A DNA stretch of 64,000 bases from Davidsoniella eucalypti (GCA_004009845.1 RMBW01000008.1:310001-374000); one strand, 5' to 3'. Counted from the stretch's first letter, positions 35,666 through 49,112 are shown. Notes: generated by a model from the sequence alone, not told the origin. Program-made: numbers and translations.

Positions 35666-37604
35666 CTAGGCGGCATTCAGATACTCATTTGGGATGGTTG
35701 GCCAGGCATCGATGCCGTCCTGGATGGCGACGGCCATGCCACCGTGGAGATGGCTCTCGATGTGGCAATGCAGCAACCAAGTGCCGGGGTTGGCGACATG
35801 GTAACGGACAGCCATCCAAGTCTTCTCCGTGGGAGTAGCCAGCAAAGTGGCGATAGTGTCTCTGTGCGGCGGGGTATCGAAGTTGAAGACACCAGGCATG
35901 GCAGCAGCAGCGTCAGCCACGGTGGCCCAAGTCCAGTCGCCGTTGCCTTGGCCCAGCAAGAACATCTTGTTCGAGTGCTTGTGGATAGGATGGGAGGGCA
36001 TGGGGACCTTCTCACTGATGAAGATGATGTCGACCCAGGTGTTGTTCTTGGTGGTGATGGTCACGTTGTTGTAGCGAGCTGGTTCTGGGCTGAATAGAAG
36101 AGGCGGCGACGCAGCGTCGAGAGCCATCGGGTAGATGGTGCTGTTCAAAGCCCATTCGTACGAGTGGGCGGCGACCTGCATGTGCATAATGAAGGTCTGG
36201 TCAGCCACGGCAGCGGGCTTGTCGGGAGGGTACGCCTTCATGTTGGCCTGGTTGAAGAAGACGACGGAAGAATCAACACCGACGCCACGACGGTCAATGT
36301 ACTGCGTCGAAGCGTCGGTTGGGGTCACCTGGCCAGGCACGTTGTACGTCATGTAAGTGTGGGCATACAGGATCTGAGCAGTGCTAGTCGAGGCCATGCG
36401 CATGGCAAAGGTGCCGGCCTGGTCGAGACGCAGCAGCACAGAGTAGCGAGCACCGTTGGTGATGGGGATAGCATCAACCAACTGCGGCTCGATGTATGAG
36501 CCGTCGACGGCATAGACGTACATGGGCACCTCGTCGACCGAGAAGGACACCGACAGTAGACCAAAGGCAGCGACTAGGTCAAGCGCCACCCAGGTGTGGT
36601 CAGCCACGCCGCCATATGTCGTGGCCGAGGCGTTATAGTTTAGCAGGGTTGCGGGCCCGGTCTCGTTGGTGCAGACATCGAACACGCTGGGCGGCACAGC
36701 CGACAGGTCAGTGGCGTAGCCGGCAGCCAGCACCTCGCTAACAACGTAGGCGGGAAAACAGCCCTTGAGGGTCATCTGAGTGGCGTTGCCCAGGGTCAGA
36801 TAGCTCTTCTGTGTAGTGTCGGTGGCAGTGTTGATATCAGCCTGCGATCTGCAGCGTACGCTTCCCTTGCCGTTGAACAGCAGCGAGTCGTAGCAGGGCG
36901 TCTCGATGCCACTATCGAGCGAGATCTTCCACCGCTCGTCGCTGGTTAGGTGCTGCCAGTCTGAGAGAACCAACGGCTCGACGGCGGCTACGGCAGAGGC
37001 AATGGCTTGTTGGTCGGATGATGAGTTCGAGATTAGGTGCCATGGCGACGGCGTGGTGGACTTTGCGTGGATCACGATGGGTCCGTATAGACCATCGTCG
37101 ATCTGGCCCTGGGCGTGAGAGTGGTACCAATAGCTGCCGTACTGGGTAGTCTTGAAGGCGTACACGAACGAGCTGCCCGGCTGGATAAAGCGCTGGCTAA
37201 GACCGGGGACACCATCAGTCCAGGGTGTTCCGATCATCTCGAGGCCTGTTTCATTTCATGGTGTCAGCAAGATATATATATAACCCCCCCCCCCTTATTC
37301 TCGGTGACTTACCGTGGTAGTGGATAGTGGTGTTGTACGGCGAGTTGTTGATCACGGTAACCTGGACGTCATCGCCCTCGTCGATCTCAAGGGCTGGGCC
37401 GGGGAACTGCCCGTTGATCAGGAACTGCTGGCGCGTGAAGCCATCCGGCGCATTGTCAGCCCACGTGATATCGAGGCTAAACTCTCGCAGCGTAGGTGAA
37501 TCGCCGCGCTTGAGGCCTGGCTGGTGGCTGAGAACGGGACCGGCTAGTGCCAGCTGCGTTACAGACAGCAGCAGCAAAGCCAGTTGGGACACTGGAGCGA
37601 ACAT
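35666..37604 (-). CDS. Secreted laccase-like multicopper oxidase
   Basis: Two minus-strand exons, 37313-37604 and 35666-37245 (67-bp intron), giving 623 residues. Multicopper oxidases couple one-electron oxidation of phenols, pigment precursors or metals to reduction of O2 to water. A signal peptide is clear: MFAPVSQLALLLLSVTQLALA. All four copper motifs are intact: HYHG (95-98), WYHSHAQGQ (H139, H141), HPIHKH (516-521) and HCHIESH (590-596) with Cys591 as the type-1 ligand. The axial position (Cys+10) is Met601, the plant/bacterial-like lower-potential arrangement. Several N-x-S/T sites fit a secreted glycoprotein. No C-terminal membrane segment is seen, so a ferroxidase of Fet3 type is less likely. 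The intron carries an 11-base G run on the coding strand. Substrate unknown; pigment or phenol oxidation is plausible. Confidence 0.93.
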
Positions 37605-38826
37605 TGTAGAAGAGAGAGAAAGAGAAGGCAATACAGATATTAAGACAAAGAAAAAGAAAAAAAGGGGGGGGGTATTATGAGGTATGTCTATTATGCAGAA
37701 CGAAGGCGGGGATGGTATCACAAGATAAAGATCACAAGAGATGAAGATGATGGCAGGACAAATTAGAAGTGACGGGCTTCGGGGGTTCTGTTATATCTAA
37801 GCAGACTCGCAGTTCAGAGATCTTCTGGGAGCAACAGAAGACGCAGATCGCAGAGCCAGGTTAGAAACACAAGAAATCTCAAGCCGTTCAGGAGGAAACG
37901 AGTGGTGGTTAGGATATAGAGAAGAGTATCTAATCCAAGTCCACGAGGAGGGGGGGGGGGCATGAGGTGGTTCTTATATGAGATTGCCGAAGCCCGCGAT
38001 ATCACTACTATCAGTGATGATGTGTAGAAGTAAACGGCATGACTGGGGCTGTACAGAGACGTTCCAAAGCAGAACCAAGAACAAATCATAGAATATACCA
38101 AAGTAACCAGTCTATTTTTCCGATTTCGATTTCTTGGCTCCGGCTATAGAACAAGGGAGGCAGAATCGGCGTTAACAAAAAAAACAAAAAAACGCCCTTG
38201 TTTTTTTTTCTCTTTCTTTTGTTTTCCTGTTTATCTTTCCCTCTGCCGAACTATAGACGTAAATTGATAAATGAATTATCCGTCTAGTCCGCCAGCCGAA
38301 CGTTCACACCCATTTCCGCATCGCCTGCCCTATTTTGGCCCTGCTAAGGATAATCTCACAGGCAAGGGAAGGCAGCCCGTTTCCATCTACTATCATGGCT
38401 TTGGTCACATACTAATGTACAGTACTTGGTACTTTTTTCTTCTCTTCCTGCTTTCAACCATAGTCTCACTCCCTCCCTAAGTCTCACGCCCTTCTACGGC
38501 AGTCAGCATCTCAGGAAGAAGAAAACAACAAGAGGGTCGAGGCAGAGATATGCATGTGTGACGCTAAATATACTTTCCTATATTTGGTTTCTTGCTCGGT
38601 CTTTCTTCTTACTGACATCTTCTTACGGTCTCCGTCATACTGACAAGGGCTATGCTTCCCAAAGCCAACAGAATATGCAGGCAGACAGGCATACAGCGCC
38701 CTGCTCTGCTGTAAGCCAGCCAGTCGGTCAGTATATATACAGAGAGAGGACGGAGACTTATTTTTTTTTCTGGGCCGTCCGTCAGTGGCTCCAGCGTAGC
38801 AGCGAGATAGAGAGCGAGCCTTCCTT

Positions 38827-39226
38827 TTAGTGGCCGAGGAAGAGCCAGTTAGGCAAATCCTCCTCGTGCTTGCTGCTGGGCTTGACTTCGTCTTGCAGCA
38901 CGTACAGTTGGTTTCCTTCGACCTTGGGCCATGACAGATGTCAGACATCAGACACTTCAGACTGTTTGTTAGTCGCCAGCGCTTAGGGTTTGGCTTCGCC
39001 CGTCCCTTTGTATATCAGTATTCTATTACGTTTGCGAATCGCCGGCCGTGCCAGCTTCCCGGGGTTTTTGTCTTGATGGCGATGATCAAGACCCAGTCTG
39101 GCAGTACATTCACTCTCCTATCAAGTAACTGCTGATTTACCCCCCCTCGTCGCCAACTACCGTCATTATCAAACTGATGCAAAGGCACGAGAACCCGGCC
39201 ACTTTCTTGGCTCCCTTCCTTTCTTT
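38827..39226 (-). other. Candidate end of an unrecognised two-exon gene
   Basis: On the minus strand an open frame from about 39226 to 39030 encodes LVPLHQFDNDGSW and RVNVLPDWVLIIAIKTKTPG-like sequence. A GT (GTAATA) at 39029 and an AG at 38923-38924 would remove 107 bp in phase 0. The second piece encodes VEGNQLYVLQDEVK and EEDLPNWLFLGH, then a stop at 38827-38829. A strong branch-like GACTAAC lies inside the intron. No start, no family and no upstream exon were found. It may be chance, a real terminal exon or a relic. Confidence 0.2.
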
Positions 39227-42200
39227 TCTGCCAGCTCAGTTAGACGGGCCAATCGAACTACTACTAGCTCGCTCAATCGGGCAGCGCTGGCTGCCGATGA
39301 ATCATCCCTGAAGCCCTGCTCGAGTGCCCTCGTTTGTTCTCTAGAAGAGATTTCCACTAGCACTAGTCACCGGGCAGACAGCGCCCTATAAGTAAAGAAA
39401 AGCCCGCTGGCCAGCTGTATTATTGTTCCTTTCGAGCTTCCTATACTGCAACGCTGGCTGATGTATGCGTTATAGGCGTGTGACAAGGGCAGCAGGAAGC
39501 TTCAACGGTCGATTTATCATGAGAGAATGAGAAGCCGTGCATTTTGATGTGGTCCAACAGAAGAACATAAAGGTCTGTTCCTGCTAATGTGGCGGGTCTT
39601 TATGCAGTCAGAAGCCCAGCCGCTGACTTGTGGCCTGTAATTTCTTACCTTTTTTCTGGTTTTTTTAACTTCCTGTTATTTGTAATGGTTACAGTTGCAG
39701 ATCCGGTGCTAGCGGGAACGAATATAGGCCGGTGAAAGAGAAATAAAGGCATCATTTGCTGTCTTTTTGGGCTTACGCTTGCTTACCTTATTTCCACTTA
39801 CACATCCCTTGGCGCTCTTTTCTTTTCCTTTAGAGAAGAAGCTTTGCCTATAGCTTTTTTGCTAGCCTCCCTCTATGAAGAATATATTCTGTATGTCATG
39901 CCATGGCTTCTAACCCTAGTTTCTCAAAGATCGTCAAAGACAGCCTCCTGTTTCTTCTTCGTCTCTTGAGTAGAGCGATTCATGATATCATGCGGAGAAA
40001 CGCCTCGTAGAATCACAGGCAAAAAAAGAATCCTCGTATTCAAATCAGACAGCCCGTCTGTCAGAAATAGCCACGCCACGCAAAAAATCAAACAGCTGCC
40101 TCTGTTGGCTTGTTTTTCTTGTATCTGGACAACTAGTTTCTGGGTGGGATTTCAGCCCAATTCTACGACCGGTCGCTTTTTTGTCAGCCAAAAACCCCAT
40201 CTTGCTGCCATAGTCAAGACACGAGCAAACAGTCGGCTTCGGCGCCTTTTCTTTTTTGTTTCCGCCGCCTCTTTATCTTGTAGCTGACAGCATGTGATAC
40301 GCCCCTGTAAATCCTCATTCCAACCGCAATAGTTACAGGCCCTGGACTGTACTGTATGTGTGAACATCAACAGTACAGAAGCATGTCCGTATATACATAT
40401 GTGGGCTTATTCGACTATCATTACGGGACGCCAGATATCCAAGCCTTTCTTCTAGCTGTTCCCAGCCGTAGTCTTTTCTGTCCTCCGCCTTATCCCTAGA
40501 CCCATTCAAGGTACACTGAGTTAGCTACTACTACTGTATCACTATATTGCTTATATGGATACTTGTGTGCAATATCGGGAACGGAAACCCTCTCTCCTAT
40601 AAATCAGGCATGCAATAACTGTTTATTGCTGATAGACTGCTTATCATTGCCTTGTGCTCTGTTTAGCTGTATATGGTGCTTGTATAATGTATAATGCTTA
40701 GCTACGGCCTATAATTCATAGTGCTAATAGCCACGCAGTGCCACCGTCCACCACGTTCTACAGTAACACATGCTTCCCCCGCAGTCTTGGCGCCTGTTCT
40801 CTACCAAGTAGCCTTGACCTTACTTCTCCCAGTGGTCTTAGACCAAGTCCAAATGTACCACGTCTTGGCTGTTTCTCTCACGAACTTTATCTGCACCACC
40901 CGGTAGCACGACATGGAAACGTCTTTTTGCCGCTTTCGGGCCATGATAAGGAAGCCCGCTTGGTTTCTCCGTAGCGAATTGGCCCAGGTGACGACGCCGT
41001 CACTATCTTTCGTTTTGTTTCTCTTGTCTTTCTTTTTTCTTTCTGATTTATGTTGCTGCTATATCGTACGTGTTACTGCTACCGTAGCAGCAGAGCCTAT
41101 GCTTCTTATTTAAAGCATTCTACTAGTGTATTTTTGCCTCTGGAATAGCCTTAGCCTGCCTTGGTGAGTCCTTTGAACAACCATAGAAGTCATGCAAATA
41201 GGCCCTGAAGCACGCTGCATCCCATCGCTATAAAAATGCCGGACTAGAGTTAGAGTATCTAGGGCCTGCGAACTTTCAACCCTAGCCCGACTCCGGACAT
41301 CACAGATTATCACGCTTAGAAGCCGGAATGTAACCTCTCCGGTTCTGCCGTGTCTTCTTCGTCTAATTATTCACTACTAATAAGCACTAGACGCCAAGTC
41401 GTATCAAGGCGAACGACAACCCAGCAAAGTTGTGCAACTCCTATACTCACGCCCTCTTACTACTCTACTATATATCTGCATATATGAAGGAATACCGTAC
41501 AAACAAATCCATCGCGGCATGTCGATCACTTCTGATTCGTTTTCTGTCTCCCGCACAGTCTCTCTTGTCCAAATCATTAATAGCCTCTGCATATTGGCTG
41601 CCATATAAAAATATAGGTATGTGTGCCGTGCATCTTAATCGCGTGCTAGACAGACCTGGAAACCCAGGAACCCGATGTCGATTTCTTTCCTGTCATAGTA
41701 GATAGATCTAAGCAATCTAACAAAGGAATAAGAAGAAGGGTATAGTAATAGAGATGGGATTCCGGCCAGTAAAGACTTTCGAAGACGAGGTGGGACCCTA
41801 TCAAGTAGAAACGCAACGATTCGCGGTATGAATTATGATAGCAACATGACAGTATAGAGACAGCCAAGTGACTATATTTGTACACTTCGTATCGTTTAAT
41901 TCGGTACATATCTCAGAGGCTCTCCTTATGCCTCTGTTTTATCCAGAGTTCATACAACCTCAAAAATGGTTGGAAAACAGAGTCAAAAGAGACGTCATGT
42001 CAATATCAAAGAGACCAACCAGCTTTTTGCCTTTTTACATGTCTTCTGTTGTATGTCCCTTACTCTATCATTGTTATATAGAGTATAATCATGCTATGAG
42101 GAACATACCACTTGCAGTTTCAAAGATTAAAAACCAAAAGAGGGCTGAGACATGCAGCCGGTGTTTTCAATCTTTTGGCTCTAACCTAGTTTCTTATCTT

Positions 42201-44217
42201 TCCTAAATTCCAGAGTTCTTGATGCCCGACGAACGAATATCCTTCCGAGCAATCGAATTTGCCTTCTATTTGCCTTCTTTGCGCTGTGATCGTTGCCTTC
42301 ACTTGCATATGCAGATGATCCAACTCCGTATCACAGCCTCATTTCCATTATGGTTGTTCTTTGCCATTTCTAGTGCTATGTGGTGCATTGGCTCTACCGG
42401 CTAAACTAAACGCTGTTGTCGTATATACATGAATTGCAAATCATTCATGCAGGCTACATGCATACGTTCTTCTATCACAGCTAGCAATATCCACTACCAC
42501 GTCGTAATATATTGCAAGTATTCATACAGAAATGCAATAGAAGGGTACATCGTGCCATGCTCTGAAATGTACGCATCGTACTTTGTCTGCCATCACTTCC
42601 ACTGTTACTATATGTACAGATATATTCAAAGGCAAATTCGTACGTTCAAGTTTCCTTTTTTCTTGTCACTACTGCTCCTGTTTCCTATCGCCTGACCGCC
42701 TAACCATATCCAAAGAAAGGCAAGTCTGCACGTCGATCACTTGCAGATGGTACCTTGAACGGGACAAACAGCAACACGACGAACAGAAGGGAGGACGGAG
42801 GAAATTGAAAGCCGCGAACTTTGGTCTTCGTTGTTGGTCGGCGACGCTCTCCGTTCTGTCCGTCCAAGTGTCGTCAGCGTCGTCATATGCTGCTCCGTTC
42901 TTTGGTTCTGGTACTGATTTCGGCTAATTCGGCGTGCTCTTTGTAGCCGAGACATTGGAAGAGAGAAAACCCATCGTAGAAAGAAATCATGTCCAGCCTT
43001 TTTCTTTCGTATTCCCGAGTCACTAGGCCACTATGATGTCGAGGCTCAGATCGGTATCGGCACCGGACTTTGGCAAGTAGCTTATCAGAAGCAAGGTGAA
43101 TGCACACATGTATAAACGTGATAGGTACGTTTGACGTGGAAACAGGCTTTGGTAACGAAGCGAATACACCGCGCGCAGTTCATCATAAGTCCAGCTTTAG
43201 TAAGAACACCAACAGATGTGATCGTATGGTAGTAGGCTGATATATTGGCTTCCTGGTTCTACCTACATAGAACACATGGTTTGTGTTTATATGGACGGGC
43301 TTAGATGCTACCGGCTATCTCTAACAATTCAGCTCCGATCTTGATATTTTGATCGGGGATGTCTTAATTCCGATCTGCTGACCAATCGATGTGAATCTTA
43401 TGTGCAAAGGTAGCGCATTACTTGGTGAACTTTATAAGAGAAACTTGAAGACGGAAACCATTTGGTATTGTGTGAAATAGGGTTACGAACACAAATAAGG
43501 GTTACCCCAATCTAATGAGTTGATGGAAATAAATGTAACCCGAATCAACCTTGATTTCCGTGAGGTGTGGGTGGTTCGTTTTGTTCATCCACTCAAACCT
43601 GTCGCAGTCAAACACATTTTTATAAAGAGAAACAAACATTCGGTGACGGCGTCGGAAAACAAAGCCACATACTCACACAGATACAGAAAGAAGCTCTGTT
43701 CTTAATGGTCAAGAATGGCGATCACATATGCCATCCCAAATCTTCATCAACTTGATGACCGCCACATTACTTTCTACGGTTGATACAACTTGTATGACTT
43801 TATAACATATGCTTGTCTTGTGGATATTTGGCTTTGCTCGTTACTGACAGGTAGACAAGCCACTGTTTGTGTGTAGATAGGTTGTGCTGACCTATGAAGT
43901 GTCTTTCGCTTTCGCTAAGCTTCTAGTACTGAGTAACAGTGAGTAATCTCAGGGATGAGAAAACTACAATGTATCTATTCTATTTTAATCATGGCGGCTA
44001 TAGTGGCGAAAAAAAGAAGGCAACAAGTAAATCGATAGAGGTGACCTTGTGCTGATTCCGCGATATCGAGACTCCGCCATAGGCAAAGAGAGATGAAAGT
44101 ATTTATTGTTTCCTATTGTAGACATATCTGGTTATAGACTCAGGAGGATGATTATGGCTGGCATCTACTTACATATATACATTATATATATGTATGTACG
44201 TTGTATAATGATAACCA

Positions 44218-44234
44218 ATAATACGACGTATTAT
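44218..44234. repeat. 17-bp palindrome
   Basis: ATAATACG and CGTATTAT are perfect inverted 8-mers around a single central A, in an AT-rich non-coding area. It could be a dimeric protein site or chance. Confidence 0.6.
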
Positions 44235-46311
44235 GTAAGTGAATATACATAATGCAGTTGTATTACTGGTGCATTGTATATTGCACACATAGCACAACAG
44301 GCTAAGTAAGCAACAGGCTAGTGCTAACGTATGTGTAAGCCGGTGTCAGAGGTGGGGAACTTCCAGAGTAAACGAGACCTCCGTTACCATGTAACCAGAG
44401 AATAAATCTTACTTGGGCACTGACAATGGCGAGAGGGGCAGTAATGAGCATATGCTTTGTCATCCCTCCCTCCATGATGAATGTCTAGTTGTATGTATTT
44501 TTGCCTACCTGCGGGAACCAGCAACCAAACAGATGAAGTTATCCGCTCTGGGGAACATGGAAACTAACGACCCAGCATACTATACGAACGCTATGAGGCA
44601 ACTTTCCGGCGACGATCGTAACTCTATTCTTTTATGAAATCATAGGATATCATAGCGAGAGGGGGGAAAATACTGAACCCCCTGGAAAGTGACTAGCCAA
44701 AGATGGATCTTTAAATGTCGCTTCAGGCTACGTGGACCGTTGGTTTATAGAGCCAAGTATAACGCAATACGGTAATGTTTCAGTGTTGACCAGCAGCCCA
44801 GGAAACAATGCAAATCAGAGAAGAATCAGGACTGCGATTCTGGGTTGGGAGACAGAGAAAACGAGAGACAAATTAAAGCAAAACAGGGAGGGCTGAAAGA
44901 GAGCAAAGAAGACGAGGCTGAAATTTTCAAGGTCGTCCAGCTGCACTAAAAAAAAATATGGACGGCATTGTGATACAAGCAATATTCTGCAAGAGCTACC
45001 TGAGGTAGTTGCACTTTGCATTGCATCACCATTCTAAAGCATTTCTGTCACAGCTTCCCCGGTAGCTTGGGCAAGGCAATACTAAAAAAATAAATAGAAG
45101 AATATGGGCATGGACCACGGCCAAAAATGGCAGTGACGGCGACTGCCTGCTGGCCAGTGCAGATAACGCCTGTTGAAGCAACAGCTCAATTTAGTTTGAG
45201 CACCGTACCCAGTCATGCGAAAGCACGGCCAAGGACAGTGCAGACACGGTGCAAGCACACATGCTGCCCCTGAAAATAGGCGCAAGATGCTTGCTTCGGA
45301 GGACGCCAGACGCCAATTTAACCCCTGGGAACGGGCGGGTTGTGCACTGTACTGCTGCAACGCCCAGCCAGTGCGTAGCACAGTCTGCGCCGTTCAGCGC
45401 ATGGAGCGAGAGACCCACACCGGTAATTGGCGTCCCTTCAGGCGGCTTTTAGTTGGTGGGCCCCCAACAGGGCCCTGAAGTGGCAAGCTAGGCTGCTGGA
45501 TTTTATTATCTGGGAGGCATTGAAGCTTCTGAAGGCGGCGATAGAAAGGAGGGAAAACAACAAAGAAAAAAAGAACAAAGAACGAAGACGCATTCAATTA
45601 ACAAACAAATTACCCGCCTTTCTTCCTCGTCACTGCATCGCCAAAAAAAGAATCGACAAAATCGACGCTTCGTTAGCCGGCTCAAGTTCAGGTTCGGCTT
45701 TCGATTGAGTGCCTGCCGAAAGATTTGCGGCTGTGATTTTCCCTTTTCCCAATTTCTGGGATCTCGTTCCACGATTGTCGTTTTTACTTTCTTCTTTTTT
45801 CTACGAGTGTTTTGGAAAGAGTCAACCGAGATTCTCGAATCGCCCGTTTCTGGTTTTCTTTTCCTCCCCGTATTTTTGTCTCTTTAATTCCCAGCAAGCC
45901 GACCGAGTGCTTTGATACACTTATCAGAGTTGTATCGCCCGTCTTGATACCGTGACACCAGCCTTCTTCTCTCATAGACTGGCTGCCACTAGACTATCGC
46001 CAGCTTGAGTCTCAGAGCCACGCGCCCTTGCCCCAAGTCCGACCTCCTCCTTTTCTGCAACGCCTCTCTAGTTGCATGTGCCTACAGCCTCTGGCTTAGC
46101 CTGGACGCACTGAAGCGACCGTCTAGCCGTCCTTGGAACCAGACGTTCACGATAGTCTGCGCGGAATTTACGTCCCGCTGACTCTGTCTATCGTCTGCCT
46201 TGCTTTCTTCATATCCATACGTATCATATCTATCGCCAGTATAGCCACCGCCAAAGACCATCGAGCACCCCTCTACGTCCGCTATAACGCTCTCGCCCTC
46301 TGCACGGCAAA

Positions 46312-49112
46312 ATGAGTGCCTACCTTCAGCAGCAGCAGCGCTTCGGTGCCCAGAAACAGAACGGCGCTCCACGGTTGTCGGTGCCAGTCAGCGGCAAGCT
46401 GCTTGTAGACGGCTACAAGAACGGAAATTTTGCAATGGACAGTCCTGTGTCTGCCCAGGTACGTCGCTATCCCTAGGCTCATGCTTCTCTCTATACACAA
46501 TACACATGGAAAAAACTGACTGACTCTGAACGAATCTCGTGTCCCAGCGTCCAACTAGCACCAACTTTGTCGATCTCAAAGACCCTATCCAAGTCCATCT
46601 ACTCACCGAAACCGCCCTTGCCGACAGCCGCAGCTATGAAGTTCTTTCCCAAGACCAAGTCGACATGCTGAAGAAGCAATGCCAGTACATGGTCCAGCGC
46701 GTGGACCAGACCAAGGCCAACTTGGCTCTGCAAACCAAGTACCGCGATGCTGCTGTGTCCATGGCCAAACTGTACACTCCCGGAACCCGCCGGCGCAGTC
46801 TTTTGTCCAACCGAACTAGCGGCTCGTCCACAGACGGCGCACGTGAGGCAGAGGCCGAGCGGGAGACTGCCGAGAAACGCTGCGAAGAACTGGCATCAGA
46901 GTTATTCCAGCTAGAAAAGCGTCTCATGGAGCCCCAACGCCGTCTGCTCGAGCATACCGCGGCTATTCTACAGCTCACACACCGAGCATCGCGCAAGAAA
47001 CAGGCGCAACAACAGCAGCACCTCAACGGTCTGCAAATGGTCAATGGCATGCCTGGTAGTCCAGAGAGTCTCTATACGTACTCAACCAACCGCAGCAGCC
47101 TGGCTTCCAACGACGATTTTGGCTACGACGACCCAACTCAGCTGTCGCGGCCGCAGATCAGCGCCCTTGAGATCCCCGTCAAGTCGCCCATCCGTGAACA
47201 GACTAACCGTCTGCGCGAAGATTTGGAGCAGCTCAAGGAGGATAACGCTCGTCTGTCACAAGAAAACATGTCATTCAGAAGCACCCAGCAGAAGCTAGAG
47301 AGCATCAACGAAGTTGTGCGTGACCTGATCATTTCTTTCAACCCAGCTGAGAATGCTGAGTACCCTATGCAACCACGTAGTGATTCCGCGCCAGGCCAAC
47401 TCACTATCGACACACAACTTGACTACCTTGAGAAGGGGATACAAATGGCCCGCCAGGAGCAAGAATATAGCACCTCTAATGGCAACGGTAACCAAGACAA
47501 CGGCGAAAACCAGGCCAGACTCCGTACTATCAACGGCATCGTTCTTGCTATGTTGGCATCTGCCGGTGCAGCTCAACCTCCCTCTCCTGGACCCACTGGA
47601 AAGCTACTAGAGGATGAAATCACCTATCTAGAGGGAGCTATCGCATCTGCCGAGAAAGAGCTAGGCCCCCGTGGTGCTGTTAATGTATCGACAACAAGCA
47701 GCAACGTAGAAGGCGAGCTGAAAATCATCTGGGACAACATGCAGTCCCGTGCAGCCTTCATGAAGAAGGACCGCGACGATCGCAAGAAACAGCGCGCCGA
47801 CAAGGGCTTGCCAGATGACGAAGAAGACGACATGGAAGAGGAAGATCTCAACGAACCATACAGCTTCATTGCCTTCACCTCCAAAGTAAGCTGGATGGCA
47901 AGCCGAGTGCGCCGTCTATCCGATGAGAAGCTGGTACTCAAGCGCCAAATCAAGCAACAGCGTGAGCTCAACCAAAAGGCCGATGCCGAAGAAGTTCAAC
48001 GACTCCAGGGCGAGCTGGATACCAAGGAAGAGGAGATTATCGAATTGCGCACGCAGCTCACAGAGTCTAAGGGCCATCTGGAACGCGCGCGTGCCGAAGT
48101 ATCTCAGAACGAAGGCGTATTACAGGCCGCCATACGCGATATGGAGGAGTTGACGCAAGCCCGTGCTATCGGCAACGACGATAGTTCCAAGGCCAAGGCT
48201 CTTCAGTCTGAACTGGACGCTCTTAAAACTGCTAGTGGAGCACTGGAGTCTCGTGTGGCTGCCGCCGAAGCCAGCCGTAGCGAAGCTGAGACCATTCGTC
48301 AACAGACCGAGTCTCGTCTCACACACTCCGAAGCGCAACGCAAGGAGCTTGAGGTACAGGTTGCTGCTGTCGATGGAAAGATTTCTAGCCTGTCATCTCA
48401 GTTGGCCGAATCGAACACAGCCCGTGCCGCCATCAATGAGGCGCTTGAGGCGAAGCACAAGGAAGTCGACATGAAGGCTCGCCAAGTACAAGAAAAGGAA
48501 GATTTGCTAGAGAGCATGAACCTGATGCTTGCAGAGCTCAAGACAGAGTTGACTATTGCTCAGGCAGAGCTAGATGGCGCATACGGCTCTCGTGCCGAAC
48601 GTGCCAAGGATGTCGCTGCCATGAAGAGCAATCTCGAGATGCAGAAGATCGGCACAGAGCGCGATACTCTACGCAAGGAACTTGCCTCCACCGCCAAGCA
48701 ACTAGAAGAGATCACCGGCGTCAGCATCACAGCGGAGAAAGAGAAGGCCGAGATCGAAAGCCGCCTCGACGAAGCCGAACAAGCGCGCAACATGCTCGAA
48801 AACGAGCTCCAAGAAGTACGCGACCGCCTAGACAAGGAAGTGCTCGCCAGCCGTGAACGCATAGCCAAGTTACAAGAAACAGTCGATGCCGAGAAACTCA
48901 AAGCCACTCCAGCCGGAGCAGCTGCGGCTGCCAAGGGCGCAACTATGTTGAGCGAACAGTTCCGGTCGACGATGCGTGAAGAGAGAAGAAAGTTCCAGGA
49001 TGAGCTGAGAGATGAACAGGCACGTAGACGTCGTGTCGAAGAGGAACTCACAAAGATGAGACGTGCGGCTGGCCTTCGGACACCGTTGACGCCGAACCGG
49101 CCAGCGGCGTAA
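46312..49112 (+). CDS. Long coiled-coil protein with Up-regulated-during-septation (Uds1) domain
   Basis: Two exons, 46312-46458 and 46548-49112 (89-bp intron), giving 903 residues. Residues about 78-195 fit the Uds1 domain: SYEVLSQDQVDMLKKQC, then VDQTKANLALQTKYRDAA and SMAKLY. This domain takes its name from fission-yeast genes induced at septation. Most of the remainder (about 265-330 and 500-890) is heptad-rich Glu/Lys/Gln/Leu coiled coil, interrupted by an acidic patch (DDEEDDMEEEDLNEPYSF, near residue 445). That patch and the following SFIAFTSKVSWMASRVRRL helix look like a second conserved region. It probably scaffolds at septa or the cell cortex in dimeric form; this is inferred from domain name and architecture. 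The start at 46312 has a GCAAAATGA context and no upstream ATG in the near leader frame. Confidence 0.9.

Larger units (their letters stand above)
37605..46311. other. 8.7-kb gene-poor divergent gap
   Basis: Lies between the divergent laccase and Uds1 genes. No complete gene is supported. A possible two-exon gene end on the minus strand is described separately (38827-39226). Two G runs of 9-10 bases occur near 37664 and 37950. Plus-strand CT-rich, leader-like blocks occur near 38190-38260 and 39640-39860 without a clear gene after them. From about 45500 the sequence resembles the Uds1 promoter and leader. Non-coding transcripts or enhancer-like DNA are possible. Confidence 0.5.

Noticed and set aside
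38271..38480. 69-codon ORF after a CT-rich leader-like block
   Set aside because: No domain, no supporting splice or neighbour signal; could be a short peptide gene but evidence is too thin.
46133..46315. Upstream frame overlapping the Uds1 start codon by ATGA
   Set aside because: It has no ATG (opens at TTG), so it is not a convincing upstream ORF.
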